Shown here: one piece after another, positions 15,961-23,686 of the stretch
Position numbering within the stretch: position 1 is the first letter of the stretch
Layout of the letters: the number at the start of each line of letters is the position of its first letter
Origin: CAZILN01 sp964540005
GTDB taxonomy: Bacteria > Bacteroidota > Bacteroidia > Bacteroidales > SM23-62
NCBI GenBank assembly: GCA_964540005.1
Contig: CAZILN010000157.1
Span: 1-23,865, forward strand
DNA: 23,865 nt
Reading direction: 5' to 3'
The notes under the pieces: model-generated
The model's input: only the letters and a program-made list of their open reading frames with translations
Told to the model about the DNA's origin: nothing
Databases searched by the model: none
Position numbers and translations under genes: made by a program

Positions 15961-15984
15961 GCGAACCTGCGAACCTGCGAATCT
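15961..15984. repeat. 8-bp tandem repeat at the end of the EF-G2-like gene
   Basis: GCGAACCT, GCGAACCT and GCGAATCT stand in tandem, the last overlapping the stop codon of the EF-G-like gene by two bases. Similar GAACCT-type words occur at 14682-14700 after another gene end. Confidence 0.7.
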
Positions 15985-18139
15985 ATTCCTCGTCCTGTTC
16001 GGCTTCGTATGTCTTAAGCAGCTGTTCCTGTACATCAGGCGGTACGGCTGTGTACTCGCCGAATTTCATGGAGTACATGGCACGCCCGTTGGTGAGTGAA
16101 CTCAGTGCGGTGGAATATTTATTCATTTCTGCAAGGGGCACCTTGGCAGATATCTTCTCAAATCCTTTTTCACTGGTCATTCCCTGCACGATGGCCCGGC
16201 GGCCCTGCAGGTCGCTCATTACATCGCCCATCCTGTCACCTGGTACCCACACTTCCACATCATATACGGGTTCAAGTATCTTAGGACCTGCGTGCTTGAA
16301 TGCTTCCCTGAAGGCATTCCTGCCTGCCAGTTTGAAGGAGATCTCGTTGGAGTCGACCTGGTGCATCTTACCGTCATAAACGGCCACCCTGATATCCCTG
16401 GCATAGGATCCTGTGAGCGGTCCTTCTTCCATTTTCTCCATGATGCCTTTCAGTATGGCGGGCATGAAGCGGGCATCTATTGAGCCCCCTACAATGCAGT
16501 TGTAATATATAAGCTTTCCGCCCCAGGCCAGGTCGATTTCTTCCTTGTTCCTTACGGATATTTTCATATCCTTTCCGGGCAGCTTGTATTCCTTGGGATC
16601 GTCCATTCCTTCTACATAAGGTTCTATCACCATATGGACTTCACCGAATTGTCCGGCTCCCCCTGACTGCTTCTTATGCCTGTAGTCGGCCTGGGCAATC
16701 CTGGTAATTGTTTCCCGGTAAGGGATCTTTGGGGGCAGGTATTCCACTTCCAGTTTATATTCATTGTCAATCAGCCATTTTACGATGTTCAGATGGTGTT
16801 CACCCTGTCCGCTGACGATGATCTGCTTCAGTTCTTTCGAATATTCGATGACCACGGTCAGGTCTTCTCCGTGTATACGGCTCAGTGCTTCCCCCAGTTT
16901 TTCTTCATCACCTTCGACCACAGTTTTTATGGCTGTCCGGAATTTTGGTTCGGGCTGTTCAGTAGCAGGAAGTGTGAAACTTTCCGAGGAAACGGTGAGT
17001 GTATGATTTGTACGGGTATTCTTGAGTTTTACAGTTGCCCCGATATCGCCGGCAGAAAGACTGGCTACTTTGGTCTTGTTTTTTCCTGAGGTAACATATA
17101 ACTGCGAGAGTCTCTCCTTGGTGCGTGTATTGTTATTGCTAAGGTCCATTCCTTCGGTTACCTGTCCTGATATTACTCTGAAATAATTGATCTCTCCGAT
17201 ATGTGATTCATATTCGGTCTTGAAAACAAAGAGGGAAACAGGGCCGCCGGCATCACATTTGATTTCTTTATCATCATCTGTTTTAGCAGGGTCTGCTTCT
17301 GCAGGGGAAGGGCTCACATTGACCAGGAATTCCATCAGCCGTCCCACGCCTATGTCAGTTTTTGCCGCACAGCAGAGCACCGGGTATATACCGTTTATCA
17401 ACAGGCCGTCGGTTATCCCCTGTCTTATTTCTGATTCATCCAGGCTGTCCTTTTCAAAGAACAGTTCCATAAGCCCTTCATCATTCTCGGCTGCCTTCTC
17501 CACCAGTTCATTATGCAGTTCATCGGCCCGGTCCTTATGATCATCAGGAATGTCAAGCACTTCAACTTTGCCCCCGCCCTGGGGATACTTGTACAGTTTC
17601 ATTGTCAGTACATCAATGATGGAGTCGAAGCCCGGACCCGCATTTACCGGGTACTGGATCATCACCACGTCAGATCCGAAACGTTCCTTCAGGTTTTCTA
17701 TGGATTTCTCAAAGTTTGCCTTATCGTGGTCGCACTGGTTAATGAGGAATACAACAGGTTTGTTCCTTTCCAGCAGGTAGCGAAAATGAATATCTGTCCC
17801 GACCTCCACACCGTGCTGGGCATTGATCAGCATCAGCGCTGTATCGCAGACCCTGAGGCTGGAGACCACACCCCCAATGAAATCATCCGCACCCGGGGTA
17901 TCAAGGATATTGATTTTCTTATCCTTGACCTCAGCATAAAGCAGGGTCGAAAAAATGGACCTGTCGTTCTCATGTTCTATTACACGGTGATCGGACAGCG
18001 TATTTTTCTGGTCCACATCTCCTTTTCGGGAGATCACGCCTCCTTCGAATGACATGGCTTCGGCCAGGGTAGTTTTTCCTGATCCTGAATTGCCTACTAA
18101 TACAATGTTTCTGACCTGATCTGTTTGGTAAGTTTTCAT
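15983..18139 (-). CDS. EF-G paralog (EF-G2-like) with altered GTPase centre
   Basis: 718 residues, ATG at 18137-18139. The five-domain EF-G layout is preserved: the G domain (1-about 280), then domains II-V with GQGEHHLNIVKWLI and the C-terminal MYSMKFGEYTAVPPDVQEQL. The G domain departs from canonical EF-G. G1 is GNSGSGKTT (16-24) instead of AHIDAGKTT. Switch I has HENDRSIFST where RGITI is expected. G3 is DTPGADDF (80-87), so the catalytic His is Ala84. G4 is NQCD (134-137) instead of NKMD. GTP may still bind, but hydrolysis should be poor or absent. A Bacteroides EF-G2 without GTPase activity that supports translation in starvation and gut colonisation has been described to my knowledge; assigning this gene to it is inference. 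It lies head to head with the ribosomal superoperon, whose own fusA is intact. Confidence 0.9.
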   Translation of the reverse strand: MKTYQTDQVRNIVLVGNSGSGKTTLAEAMSFEGGVISRKGDVDQKNTLSDHRVIEHENDRSIFSTLLYAEVKDKKINILDTPGADDFIGGVVSSLRVCDTALMLINAQHGVEVGTDIHFRYLLERNKPVVFLINQCDHDKANFEKSIENLKERFGSDVVMIQYPVNAGPGFDSIIDVLTMKLYKYPQGGGKVEVLDIPDDHKDRADELHNELVEKAAENDEGLMELFFEKDSLDESEIRQGITDGLLINGIYPVLCCAAKTDIGVGRLMEFLVNVSPSPAEADPAKTDDDKEIKCDAGGPVSLFVFKTEYESHIGEINYFRVISGQVTEGMDLSNNNTRTKERLSQLYVTSGKNKTKVASLSAGDIGATVKLKNTRTNHTLTVSSESFTLPATEQPEPKFRTAIKTVVEGDEEKLGEALSRIHGEDLTVVIEYSKELKQIIVSGQGEHHLNIVKWLIDNEYKLEVEYLPPKIPYRETITRIAQADYRHKKQSGGAGQFGEVHMVIEPYVEGMDDPKEYKLPGKDMKISVRNKEEIDLAWGGKLIYYNCIVGGSIDARFMPAILKGIMEKMEEGPLTGSYARDIRVAVYDGKMHQVDSNEISFKLAGRNAFREAFKHAGPKILEPVYDVEVWVPGDRMGDVMSDLQGRRAIVQGMTSEKGFEKISAKVPLAEMNKYSTALSSLTNGRAMYSMKFGEYTAVPPDVQEQLLKTYEAEQDEE

Positions 18140-18152
18140 TCAGTTTATTCCT

Positions 18153-18259
18153 TGTTTTTCATGTGAGCAGCAAAAGTAATAATTTTTTATATAGAACCAA
18201 GTTCTGAAAGTGATCTGCTTAATCAGATTTTTTACCCCGAATCACGCACATGAAAAACA
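18153..18259. repeat. 13-bp perfect inverted repeat around the EF-G2 promoter
   Basis: TGTTTTTCATGTG (18153-18165) and CACATGAAAAACA (18247-18259) are exact inverted copies 81 bp apart. The first lies in the 5' leader of the EF-G-like gene, and its promoter lies between the arms. The 352 bp between this gene's start and rpsL hold no other coding frame that I can support. Confidence 0.6.
18171..18200 (-). promoter_or_regulatory. Promoter of the EF-G2-like gene
   Basis: On the minus strand TTG (18200-18198), 19 bp, then TACTTTTG (18178-18171): both elements of the Bacteroidota housekeeping promoter at normal spacing. Transcription would start about 25 nt before the ATG. Confidence 0.75.
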
Positions 18260-18414
18260 GGAAATTTACACTGCCTGAAATGATTCAGATATCAGCCTTC
18301 TAACTGATCCCGTTTTGAGGGTAAAAATGCCTGAAAAACCAGGTTAAAAATCAGCTGTAATCATAGTAAAATCAGCATTTTCATATACTGTTCCGAATTT
18401 CATTTAAAAAGTTA

Positions 18415-18443
18415 TTGTTTTTTAAAAAAAAAGAATACCTTTG
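18415..18443 (+). promoter_or_regulatory. Promoter of the rpsL (str) operon
   Basis: TTG (18415-18417), an 18-bp A/T-rich spacer, then TACCTTTG (18436-18443), a full match to TTG/TAnnTTTG. The rpsL ATG is 48 bp downstream, leaving an AT-rich leader of about 40 nt without a Shine-Dalgarno sequence, as usual for strongly translated Bacteroidota genes. Confidence 0.8.
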
Positions 18444-18491
18444 CGAACCGATTTAATAAGATATTTTATAACAATAAATAAGGCTTTTGAA

Positions 18492-18863
18492 ATGCCAACA
18501 ATTCAACAGTTAGTAAGGAAGGGAAGAAAGAAGCAAATTGAGAAGAGTAAAGCGCCTGCTCTTGATGCATGTCCGCAGCGCAGGGGAGTATGCGTCAGGG
18601 TTTATACCACCACTCCCAAAAAGCCGAACTCTGCCATGAGGAAAGTTGCCAGAGTACGTCTTACAAATATGAAGGAGGTAAACGCTTATATTCCGGGGGA
18701 AGGGCATAATCTCCAGGAGCATAGTATCGTGCTGATAAGGGGAGGAAGGGTCAAAGACCTGCCCGGTGTCAGGTACCACCTGATCAGGGGGGCCCTCGAC
18801 ACTTCAGGCGTGGAAGGCAGGACCCAGCGCCGGAGTAAATATGGCACCAAGAGGCCTAAGTAA
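18492..18863 (+). CDS. rpsL: 30S ribosomal protein S12
   Basis: 123 residues from the ATG at 18492-18494 (MPTIQQLVRKGRKKQ), the standard S12 start. A frame from TTG 18441 overlaps the promoter and is rejected. S12 sits at the decoding centre of the 30S subunit. TTPKKPNSAMRK and RGGRVKDLPGVRYH are intact. The lysines whose changes give streptomycin resistance are unaltered, and the Asp that can be methylthiolated is present. It is the first gene of the ribosomal superoperon, led by the promoter 48 bp upstream. Confidence 0.98.
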   Translation: MPTIQQLVRKGRKKQIEKSKAPALDACPQRRGVCVRVYTTTPKKPNSAMRKVARVRLTNMKEVNAYIPGEGHNLQEHSIVLIRGGRVKDLPGVRYHLIRGALDTSGVEGRTQRRSKYGTKRPK

Positions 18864-18888
18864 GAACCTAAAATAGGAACCAGTTTTA

Positions 18889-18914
18889 AAAAGATGCGCT
18901 TTGGCGCATCTTTT
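18889..18914 (+). terminator. Terminator-like hairpin between rpsL and rpsG
   Basis: AAAAGATGCGC (18889-18899), loop TTTG, GCGCATCTTTT (18904-18914): an 11-bp perfect stem ending in TTTT and followed by AATTAA. It begins 25 bp after the rpsL stop and ends 21 bp before rpsG. Because the operon continues, it may act as a partial terminator or RNA-stability element. Confidence 0.65.
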
Positions 18915-18935
18915 AATTAATGAAAGCAGATACAA

Positions 18936-19412
18936 ATGAGAAAGGGAAGACCAAAGAAAAGGCTGTTGTTACCGGATCCAAAATACGGGGATGTCCTGGT
19001 AACCCAGTTTATAAACAATCTGATGCTTGGTGGCAAGAAGAGTGTTTCTCTGCAGATTTTTTATGATGCTATTGAAATAGTCGGGGAAAAAGTAAAGGAG
19101 GAAGACAAGACAGCCCTGGATGTATGGAAACAAGCCCTTGACAACATCACCCCGCAGGTAGAGGTTAAAAGCCGCCGTGTTGGGGGAGCTACATTCCAGG
19201 TGCCTATAGAGGTAAGGTCCGAGAGAAAAGTTTCACTGTGCATGAAGAACATGATCTCATTTGCCCGTAAGCGCAGTGGAAAATCCATGAGTGAGAAGCT
19301 GGCCGCCGAGATTGTAGCAGCTTATAATCAGGAGGGCGGTGCTTATAAGAGGAAGGAAGATATGCACAGGATGGCCGAAGCAAATAAGGCCTTCGCACAT
19401 TTCAGATTTTAA
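18936..19412 (+). CDS. rpsG: 30S ribosomal protein S7
   Basis: 158 residues, the normal bacterial length, with start ATG at 18936-18938 (MRKGRPKKRLLLPDPKYGD). S7 nucleates assembly of the 30S head and lines the E site. Landmarks are LVTQFINNLMLGGKKSVS, VKSRRVGGATFQVPIEV and the C-terminal RKEDMHRMAEANKAFAHFRF. In E. coli S7 represses its own operon by binding the rpsL-rpsG junction (established there); here that junction holds a different, terminator-like hairpin. Confidence 0.98.
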   Translation: MRKGRPKKRLLLPDPKYGDVLVTQFINNLMLGGKKSVSLQIFYDAIEIVGEKVKEEDKTALDVWKQALDNITPQVEVKSRRVGGATFQVPIEVRSERKVSLCMKNMISFARKRSGKSMSEKLAAEIVAAYNQEGGAYKRKEDMHRMAEANKAFAHFRF

Positions 19413-19435
19413 TTATATAATATAATATATAACCA

Positions 19436-19455
19436 CCCGCTGAAGGCGGGATTTT
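19436..19455 (+). terminator. Terminator-like hairpin between rpsG and fusA
   Basis: CCCGC (19436-19440), loop TGAAG, GCGGG (19446-19450), followed directly by ATTTTT. It lies in the 67-bp rpsG-fusA gap. The 5-bp GC-only stem plus T run is the classic intrinsic terminator form, though short. Confidence 0.55.
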
Positions 19456-19479
19456 TATGATCCGGGCAGCTTGATTGAG

Positions 19480-21588
19480 ATGAATGAAGAATTGAAATAT
19501 ACGAGGAATATTGGCATCATGGCCCATATCGATGCAGGCAAGACCACAACAACTGAGCGGGTGCTCTTTTATACAGGTCTTACCCATCGCATGGGCGAGG
19601 TACATGATGGCGCTGCCACAATGGACTGGATGGTACAGGAGAAAGAGCGTGGCATCACCATTACATCAGCAGCTATAACCAGCTACTGGAAGTACAGGGA
19701 CCAGCAGTATAAGATCAATATCATAGATACACCGGGTCATGTGGATTTTACAGTTGAGGTGGAAAGGTCATTGAGGGTGCTTGACGGGACGATTGCCGTT
19801 TTTTGTGCGGTAGGAGGTGTGGAACCCCAATCCGAGACGGTCTGGAGACAGGCAGATAAATACAAAGTACCCCGTATTGCCTTTGTCAACAAAATGGACA
19901 GGGTGGGCGCCGATTTTTACAGGGTAATCAGCGAGATAGAGGAGAAACTCAAGGCAGTTCCCGTTCCCCTGCAGATCCCTATAGGTTCCGAAGAGGAATT
20001 CCAGGGAGTGGTTGACCTTATCGAGAGGAAGGCCCTGTACTGGGAGGATGATGAGAACCTGGGATCTCAGTATATAGAAAAGGAAGTGCCTGAAGATCTG
20101 ATAGAGCTGTGCGAAGAGTGGCGCGAAAAACTGGTAGAGACCGTTTGTGAATCTGATGATGAACTTCTGGAGAAATTCCTGGAGGACAGGGATTCTATAA
20201 GCGTCGATGAATTCCTGGAAGCTGCCAGGAAGGCAACCATAGCGCTCAAGATCGTTCCGGTATTTTGCGGAGCGGCCCTGAGAAACAAAGGCATTCAGAA
20301 ACTGATCGACGGCATAGTGACCCTGCTGCCCAGTCCCCTTGATATAGGAGCAGTACATGGTTCCAATCCCTTCATCAAAAAAGAAGCTGAAAGGAACCCG
20401 GATAATGATGAACCGCTATCTGCCCTGGCCTTCAAAATTGCAACTGATTCCCATTTTGGCAAACTGGCCTATATCAGGGTTTATTCGGGAAGAATGAGTA
20501 CCGGCAATATGGTGCTGAACTCACGCACCAATAAAAAGGAAAGGATATCCCGTTTGTACCAGATGCATGCAAACAAACAGAATCCCATAGAGATCATTGA
20601 AGCCGGAGATATAGGAACAATTGTCGGGTTTAAAGATATTGCCACGGGTGATACGCTCTGTGATCCACAACATCCAATTGCACTGGAATCAATGAAATTT
20701 CCGGATCCTGTCCTGAGTATTGCAGTCGAACCCAGGACTCAGGCCGATGTCGAGAAGCTGTCGCTTGCTCTGGCAAAACTTTCTGAAGAGGATCCTACTT
20801 TCGAGGTAACCGTTAACGAGGAATCCAATCAGACCATACTCAACGGGATGGGTGAACTGCACCTTGAGATACTGATCGACAGGTTGAAGCGTGAGCATAA
20901 TGTGGAGTGTAACCAGGGTATTCCCCAGGTTAACTACAGGGAAGCCATTACACAAACGGTGGAACATCATGAAGTATTTAAAAAGCAAACCGGCGGCAGG
21001 GGCAAATTTGCTGAGATCGTTTTCAGGCTGGCTCCCGCAGATGATGACCAGACCGGCTTGCAGTTTATTAATGAGATAAAGGGAGGGAATATCCCGAAAC
21101 AATTCATTCCTGCCATTGAAAAAGGATTTAAGGCTGCCCTTCAAAACGGGCCTCTGGCCAATTATCCTATCCTGGCCGCAAAGGTTGTACTGCTTGACGG
21201 CAGTTACCATCCTGTGGATTCTGATGAATTATCCTTTGAGCTTGCTGCAAGGATGGGATTCAAGGATGCAGCCAGGAAGGCAAAACCTGTTCTGATGGAA
21301 CCGGTAATGTCTACAGAGATCATTACTCCCGAGCAGTACCTGGGCGATGTTATTTCGGATTTCAATAAGCGCAGGGGACAGGTTGCAGGGATGGAGACCA
21401 AGGCAGGAGCCAGGGTAATTAAGGGTAAGGTACCCCTTGCAGAAAAATTCGGTTATGTTACGGTCTTGAGGACTATCAGTTCAGGCCGGGCTACATCAAA
21501 TATGGAATTCTCTCATTATGAAGAGGTTCCGGAAGAAATATCCAATGATTTACTTGAAAAAATAAAAGGAAGATTTTCATTTGCTTAA
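19480..21588 (+). CDS. fusA: Elongation factor G, canonical
   Basis: 702 residues from the ATG at 19480-19482 (MNEELKYTRNIGIMAH); an in-frame TTG at 19471 adds three residues and is less likely. It is the ribosomal translocase GTPase. All GTPase motifs are standard: AHIDAGKTT (G1), ERGITIT (G2), DTPGHVDF with the catalytic His (G3), NKMD (G4) and the G5 region CGAA. Domain III-V landmarks include MGELHLEILIDRLKRE, GGRGKFAEIV and TSNMEFSHYEEVPEEI. It should therefore carry normal translocation, in contrast to the divergent paralog 1.3 kb away on the other strand. It is followed by rpsJ after 12 bp. Confidence 0.98.
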   Translation: MNEELKYTRNIGIMAHIDAGKTTTTERVLFYTGLTHRMGEVHDGAATMDWMVQEKERGITITSAAITSYWKYRDQQYKINIIDTPGHVDFTVEVERSLRVLDGTIAVFCAVGGVEPQSETVWRQADKYKVPRIAFVNKMDRVGADFYRVISEIEEKLKAVPVPLQIPIGSEEEFQGVVDLIERKALYWEDDENLGSQYIEKEVPEDLIELCEEWREKLVETVCESDDELLEKFLEDRDSISVDEFLEAARKATIALKIVPVFCGAALRNKGIQKLIDGIVTLLPSPLDIGAVHGSNPFIKKEAERNPDNDEPLSALAFKIATDSHFGKLAYIRVYSGRMSTGNMVLNSRTNKKERISRLYQMHANKQNPIEIIEAGDIGTIVGFKDIATGDTLCDPQHPIALESMKFPDPVLSIAVEPRTQADVEKLSLALAKLSEEDPTFEVTVNEESNQTILNGMGELHLEILIDRLKREHNVECNQGIPQVNYREAITQTVEHHEVFKKQTGGRGKFAEIVFRLAPADDDQTGLQFINEIKGGNIPKQFIPAIEKGFKAALQNGPLANYPILAAKVVLLDGSYHPVDSDELSFELAARMGFKDAARKAKPVLMEPVMSTEIITPEQYLGDVISDFNKRRGQVAGMETKAGARVIKGKVPLAEKFGYVTVLRTISSGRATSNMEFSHYEEVPEEISNDLLEKIKGRFSFA

Positions 21589-21600
21589 TCAGAACCAAAC

Positions 21601-21906
21601 ATGAGTCAGAAGATCAGAATAAAACTCAAATCATACGACCATAACCTCGTGGATAAATCTGCAGAGAAGATCGTGAAAACGGTTAAGTCCACAGGTGCGG
21701 TAGTGAGCGGCCCCATACCCCTGCCGACACATAAAAGGGTATTTACGGTACTGCGTTCACCCTTTGTGAATAAGAAATCACGTGAACAGTATCAATTGAG
21801 TTCGTACAAGAGATTACTTGATATTTACAGCTCAACTCCCAAAACCATTGATGCACTCATGAAACTTGAATTGCCCAGCGGTGTTGAGGTTGAGATTAAA
21901 GTGTAA
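21601..21906 (+). CDS. rpsJ: 30S ribosomal protein S10
   Basis: 101 residues starting MSQKIRIKLKSYDHNLVDKS, complete against the family length of about 102. S10 belongs to the 30S head and also serves as NusE in antitermination. PLPTHKRVFTVLRSPFVNKKSREQYQ is the conserved loop, and the end SGVEVEIKV is typical. It is 12 bp after fusA with no promoter between, so the str and S10 groups are probably one transcript. Confidence 0.98.
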   Translation: MSQKIRIKLKSYDHNLVDKSAEKIVKTVKSTGAVVSGPIPLPTHKRVFTVLRSPFVNKKSREQYQLSSYKRLLDIYSSTPKTIDALMKLELPSGVEVEIKV

Positions 21907-21922
21907 TTTAAACTGAATAGAA

Positions 21923-22540
21923 ATGCCAGGATTAATCGGAAAAAAAGTAGGAATGACTTCGGTGTTTGACGACCAGGGCAGGAACGTACCCTGTACCGTG
22001 ATCGAGGTAGGACCCTGTACGGTTACCCAAATCAAGACGGCCGATACGGACGGTTACACCGCAGTTCAGCTGGCTTATGATGATAAGAAGGAGAAGCATA
22101 CACCAAAGGCAATGATCGGTCACTTCAAGAAGGCCAACACCACTCCAAAACGCAAGGTGATTGAACTGAAGGGCTTTGTAAAAGACTGGAAACCGGGTGA
22201 TGTGATTACCGTTGATTACTTCCATGATGACACATGGCTGGATGTATCCGGATTTTCAAAGGGTAAAGGATTCCAGGGTGTGGTAAAGAGGCATGGTTTC
22301 AGAGGGGTAAATGATGCCACACACGGACAGCATAACCGCAGCAGGGCTCCCGGTTCTCTTGGAGCATCTTCGAGCCCTTCCAGGGTATTCAAGGGAATGA
22401 AGATGGGCGGCAGAATGGGCGGAGAGAATGTAAAAGTGATCAACCTGAGAGTGGTGAAAATTATTTCTGATGAAAACCTCTTACTACTAAAGGGATCGGT
22501 TCCCGGTGCTAAAGGGTCATATTTAATTATTGAAAAGTAA
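21923..22540 (+). CDS. rplC: 50S ribosomal protein L3
   Basis: 205 residues, start MPGLIGKKVGMTSVFDDQGR. L3 binds near the 3' end of 23S rRNA and helps start 50S assembly. The family signature region reads NDATHGQHNRSRAPGSLGAS and KGMKMGGRMGGENV. It starts 16 bp after rpsJ. The usual next gene, rplD, is unusually distant here (212 bp). Confidence 0.98.
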   Translation: MPGLIGKKVGMTSVFDDQGRNVPCTVIEVGPCTVTQIKTADTDGYTAVQLAYDDKKEKHTPKAMIGHFKKANTTPKRKVIELKGFVKDWKPGDVITVDYFHDDTWLDVSGFSKGKGFQGVVKRHGFRGVNDATHGQHNRSRAPGSLGASSSPSRVFKGMKMGGRMGGENVKVINLRVVKIISDENLLLLKGSVPGAKGSYLIIEK

Positions 22541-22551
22541 TGTGCAGATGA

Positions 22552-22641
22552 AACCCTCATTTGTGGGTAAACAATTAACTAGAGATTAGAAATAAAAGAT
22601 AATGATTAGATCAGTCAGCATTGATTTTAAAAATGAGGGTT
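22552..22641 (+). promoter_or_regulatory. Long-range inverted repeat in the rplC-rplD spacer
   Basis: AACCCTCAT (22552-22560) is the exact reverse complement of ATGAGGGTT (22633-22641). The RNA could fold into a 9-bp stem closing a 72-nt, AU-rich loop, starting 11 nt after the rplC stop. Confidence 0.5.
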
Positions 22642-22730
22642 CGCCGGCCAGGCATTTGTATGGCATGTGTGAGGCCGGCAACAAAAAATCACATCGGGTA
22701 GATGAGGTTGAAGAAATGCTGATAACATGA
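22602..22730 (+). CDS. Possible small protein of 42 residues between rplC and rplD
   Basis: ATG at 22602-22604, TGA at 22728-22730, 43 codons in all. The product begins MIRSVSIDFKNEGSPARHLY and ends KSHRVDEVEEMLIT. It is charged and soluble, with one Cys and no signal or membrane segment. The composition looks protein-like and the AT-rich leader before the ATG resembles those of the neighbouring genes. I recognise no family. It starts 61 bp after rplC and ends 22 bp before rplD. The second inverted repeat of this spacer lies within it, so the conserved object could be an RNA structure and the frame accidental. Confidence 0.35.
   Translation: MIRSVSIDFKNEGSPARHLYGMCEAGNKKSHRVDEVEEMLIT
22643..22679 (+). 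promoter_or_regulatory. GC-rich hairpin ahead of rplD
   Basis: GCCGGCC (22643-22649) and GGCCGGC (22673-22679) form a perfect 7-bp, GC-only stem around 23 nt. It begins two bases after the second arm of the longer inverted repeat. A run of A, not T, follows, so it is not an intrinsic terminator. It may be part of a structured leader controlling rplD (inference). Confidence 0.5.
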
Positions 22731-22752
22731 TATTTAAAAGCAATTAAATCGA

Positions 22753-23367
22753 ATGAAGTTAGCTGTTGTAAATAAAGAAGGAGAAGATACAGGCAGGAAG
22801 GCTGAACTTAAAAAGACAATCTTCGAGATTGAGCCTAACGATCATGCCATATATCTTGATGTAAAGAACTATATGGCCAACCAGCGCCAGGGCACTTCCA
22901 AGACAAAGGAAAGGGGAGAAATAACCGGCAGCCGGCGTAAGATCAAGAGGCAGAAAGGTACCGGCACTGCCCGGGCCGGCGATATCAAGTCTCCCATATT
23001 CAGGGGGGGAGGAAGGGCCTTCGGTCCGCGTCCCCGCGATTATAATATGAAGGTCAACAAGAAAGTCAAACAACTGGCAAGAAAATCAGCCCTGAGCTAT
23101 AAGGCAAAGGAGAAGAGCCTGATCGTGCTGGAAGATTTCCAGTTTGAAGCACCCAAAACCAGGGAGTTTGTTGAGATACGGGAAAACCTGAAAATAAATG
23201 ACAAGCGCTCATTACTGGTATTCGGAGAACGGAATGAAAATATATATCTGGCCTCCAGGAACCTGCAGGGTTCGAAGGTTATTTCTGTCTCAGAATTAAA
23301 TACCTACGATATAATGCATGCTTCTGTTGTGGTGTTTACCGAGAGTTCACTGAATTCATTGCAATAG
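22753..23367 (+). CDS. rplD: 50S ribosomal protein L4
   Basis: 204 residues, start MKLAVVNKEGEDTGRKAEL, normal length. L4 extends a loop into the peptide exit tunnel. That loop is visible as GSRRKIKRQKGTGTARAGDI and SPIFRGGGRAFGPRPRDYNM. In E. coli L4 also represses the S10 operon by acting on its leader. Here the only sizeable structured spacer in the operon lies directly upstream of rplD, which makes local autoregulation worth testing. Confidence 0.98.
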   Translation: MKLAVVNKEGEDTGRKAELKKTIFEIEPNDHAIYLDVKNYMANQRQGTSKTKERGEITGSRRKIKRQKGTGTARAGDIKSPIFRGGGRAFGPRPRDYNMKVNKKVKQLARKSALSYKAKEKSLIVLEDFQFEAPKTREFVEIRENLKINDKRSLLVFGERNENIYLASRNLQGSKVISVSELNTYDIMHASVVVFTESSLNSLQ

Positions 23368-23391
23368 GGAAAAGAAAAAAAAGATATAAAG

Positions 23392-23682
23392 ATGGATATT
23401 TTAGTCAAACCGATTGTAACCGAGAAAATGACCGCGCAGGGCGAGGTCATGAACCGCTATGGTTTCATCGTTCATAAGGATGCCAATAAGATACAGATCA
23501 AGCAGGCCATTGAGAAGCTTTACGGCGTATCGGTAGAATCGGTCAATACTATAAGGTACGGTGGTAAAAGCAAGCAGCAGTTTACACGCGGCGGCATTGT
23601 CACCGGGAAAGCAAATTCATATAAGAAGGCTATTGTGACGCTGGTAGAAGGCGACACTATTGATTTTTACAGTAATATTTAG
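23392..23682 (+). CDS. rplW: 50S ribosomal protein L23
   Basis: 96 residues, start MDILVKPIVTEKMTAQGEVM. The KPIVTEKMT segment and NKIQIKQAIEKLYGVSVESV are conserved L23 features. L23 sits at the tunnel exit and docks trigger factor and SRP. It is 24 bp after rplD and 4 bp before rplB, in the standard S10-operon order. Confidence 0.97.
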   Translation: MDILVKPIVTEKMTAQGEVMNRYGFIVHKDANKIQIKQAIEKLYGVSVESVNTIRYGGKSKQQFTRGGIVTGKANSYKKAIVTLVEGDTIDFYSNI

Positions 23683-23686
23683 GAAC

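Noticed and set aside
22633..22701. Alternative 22-codon ORF with a CMAC motif in the rplC-rplD spacer
   Set aside because: Its ATG is part of the inverted-repeat arm, and the 42-codon frame is longer and better placed; a zinc-site reading would be over-interpretation.
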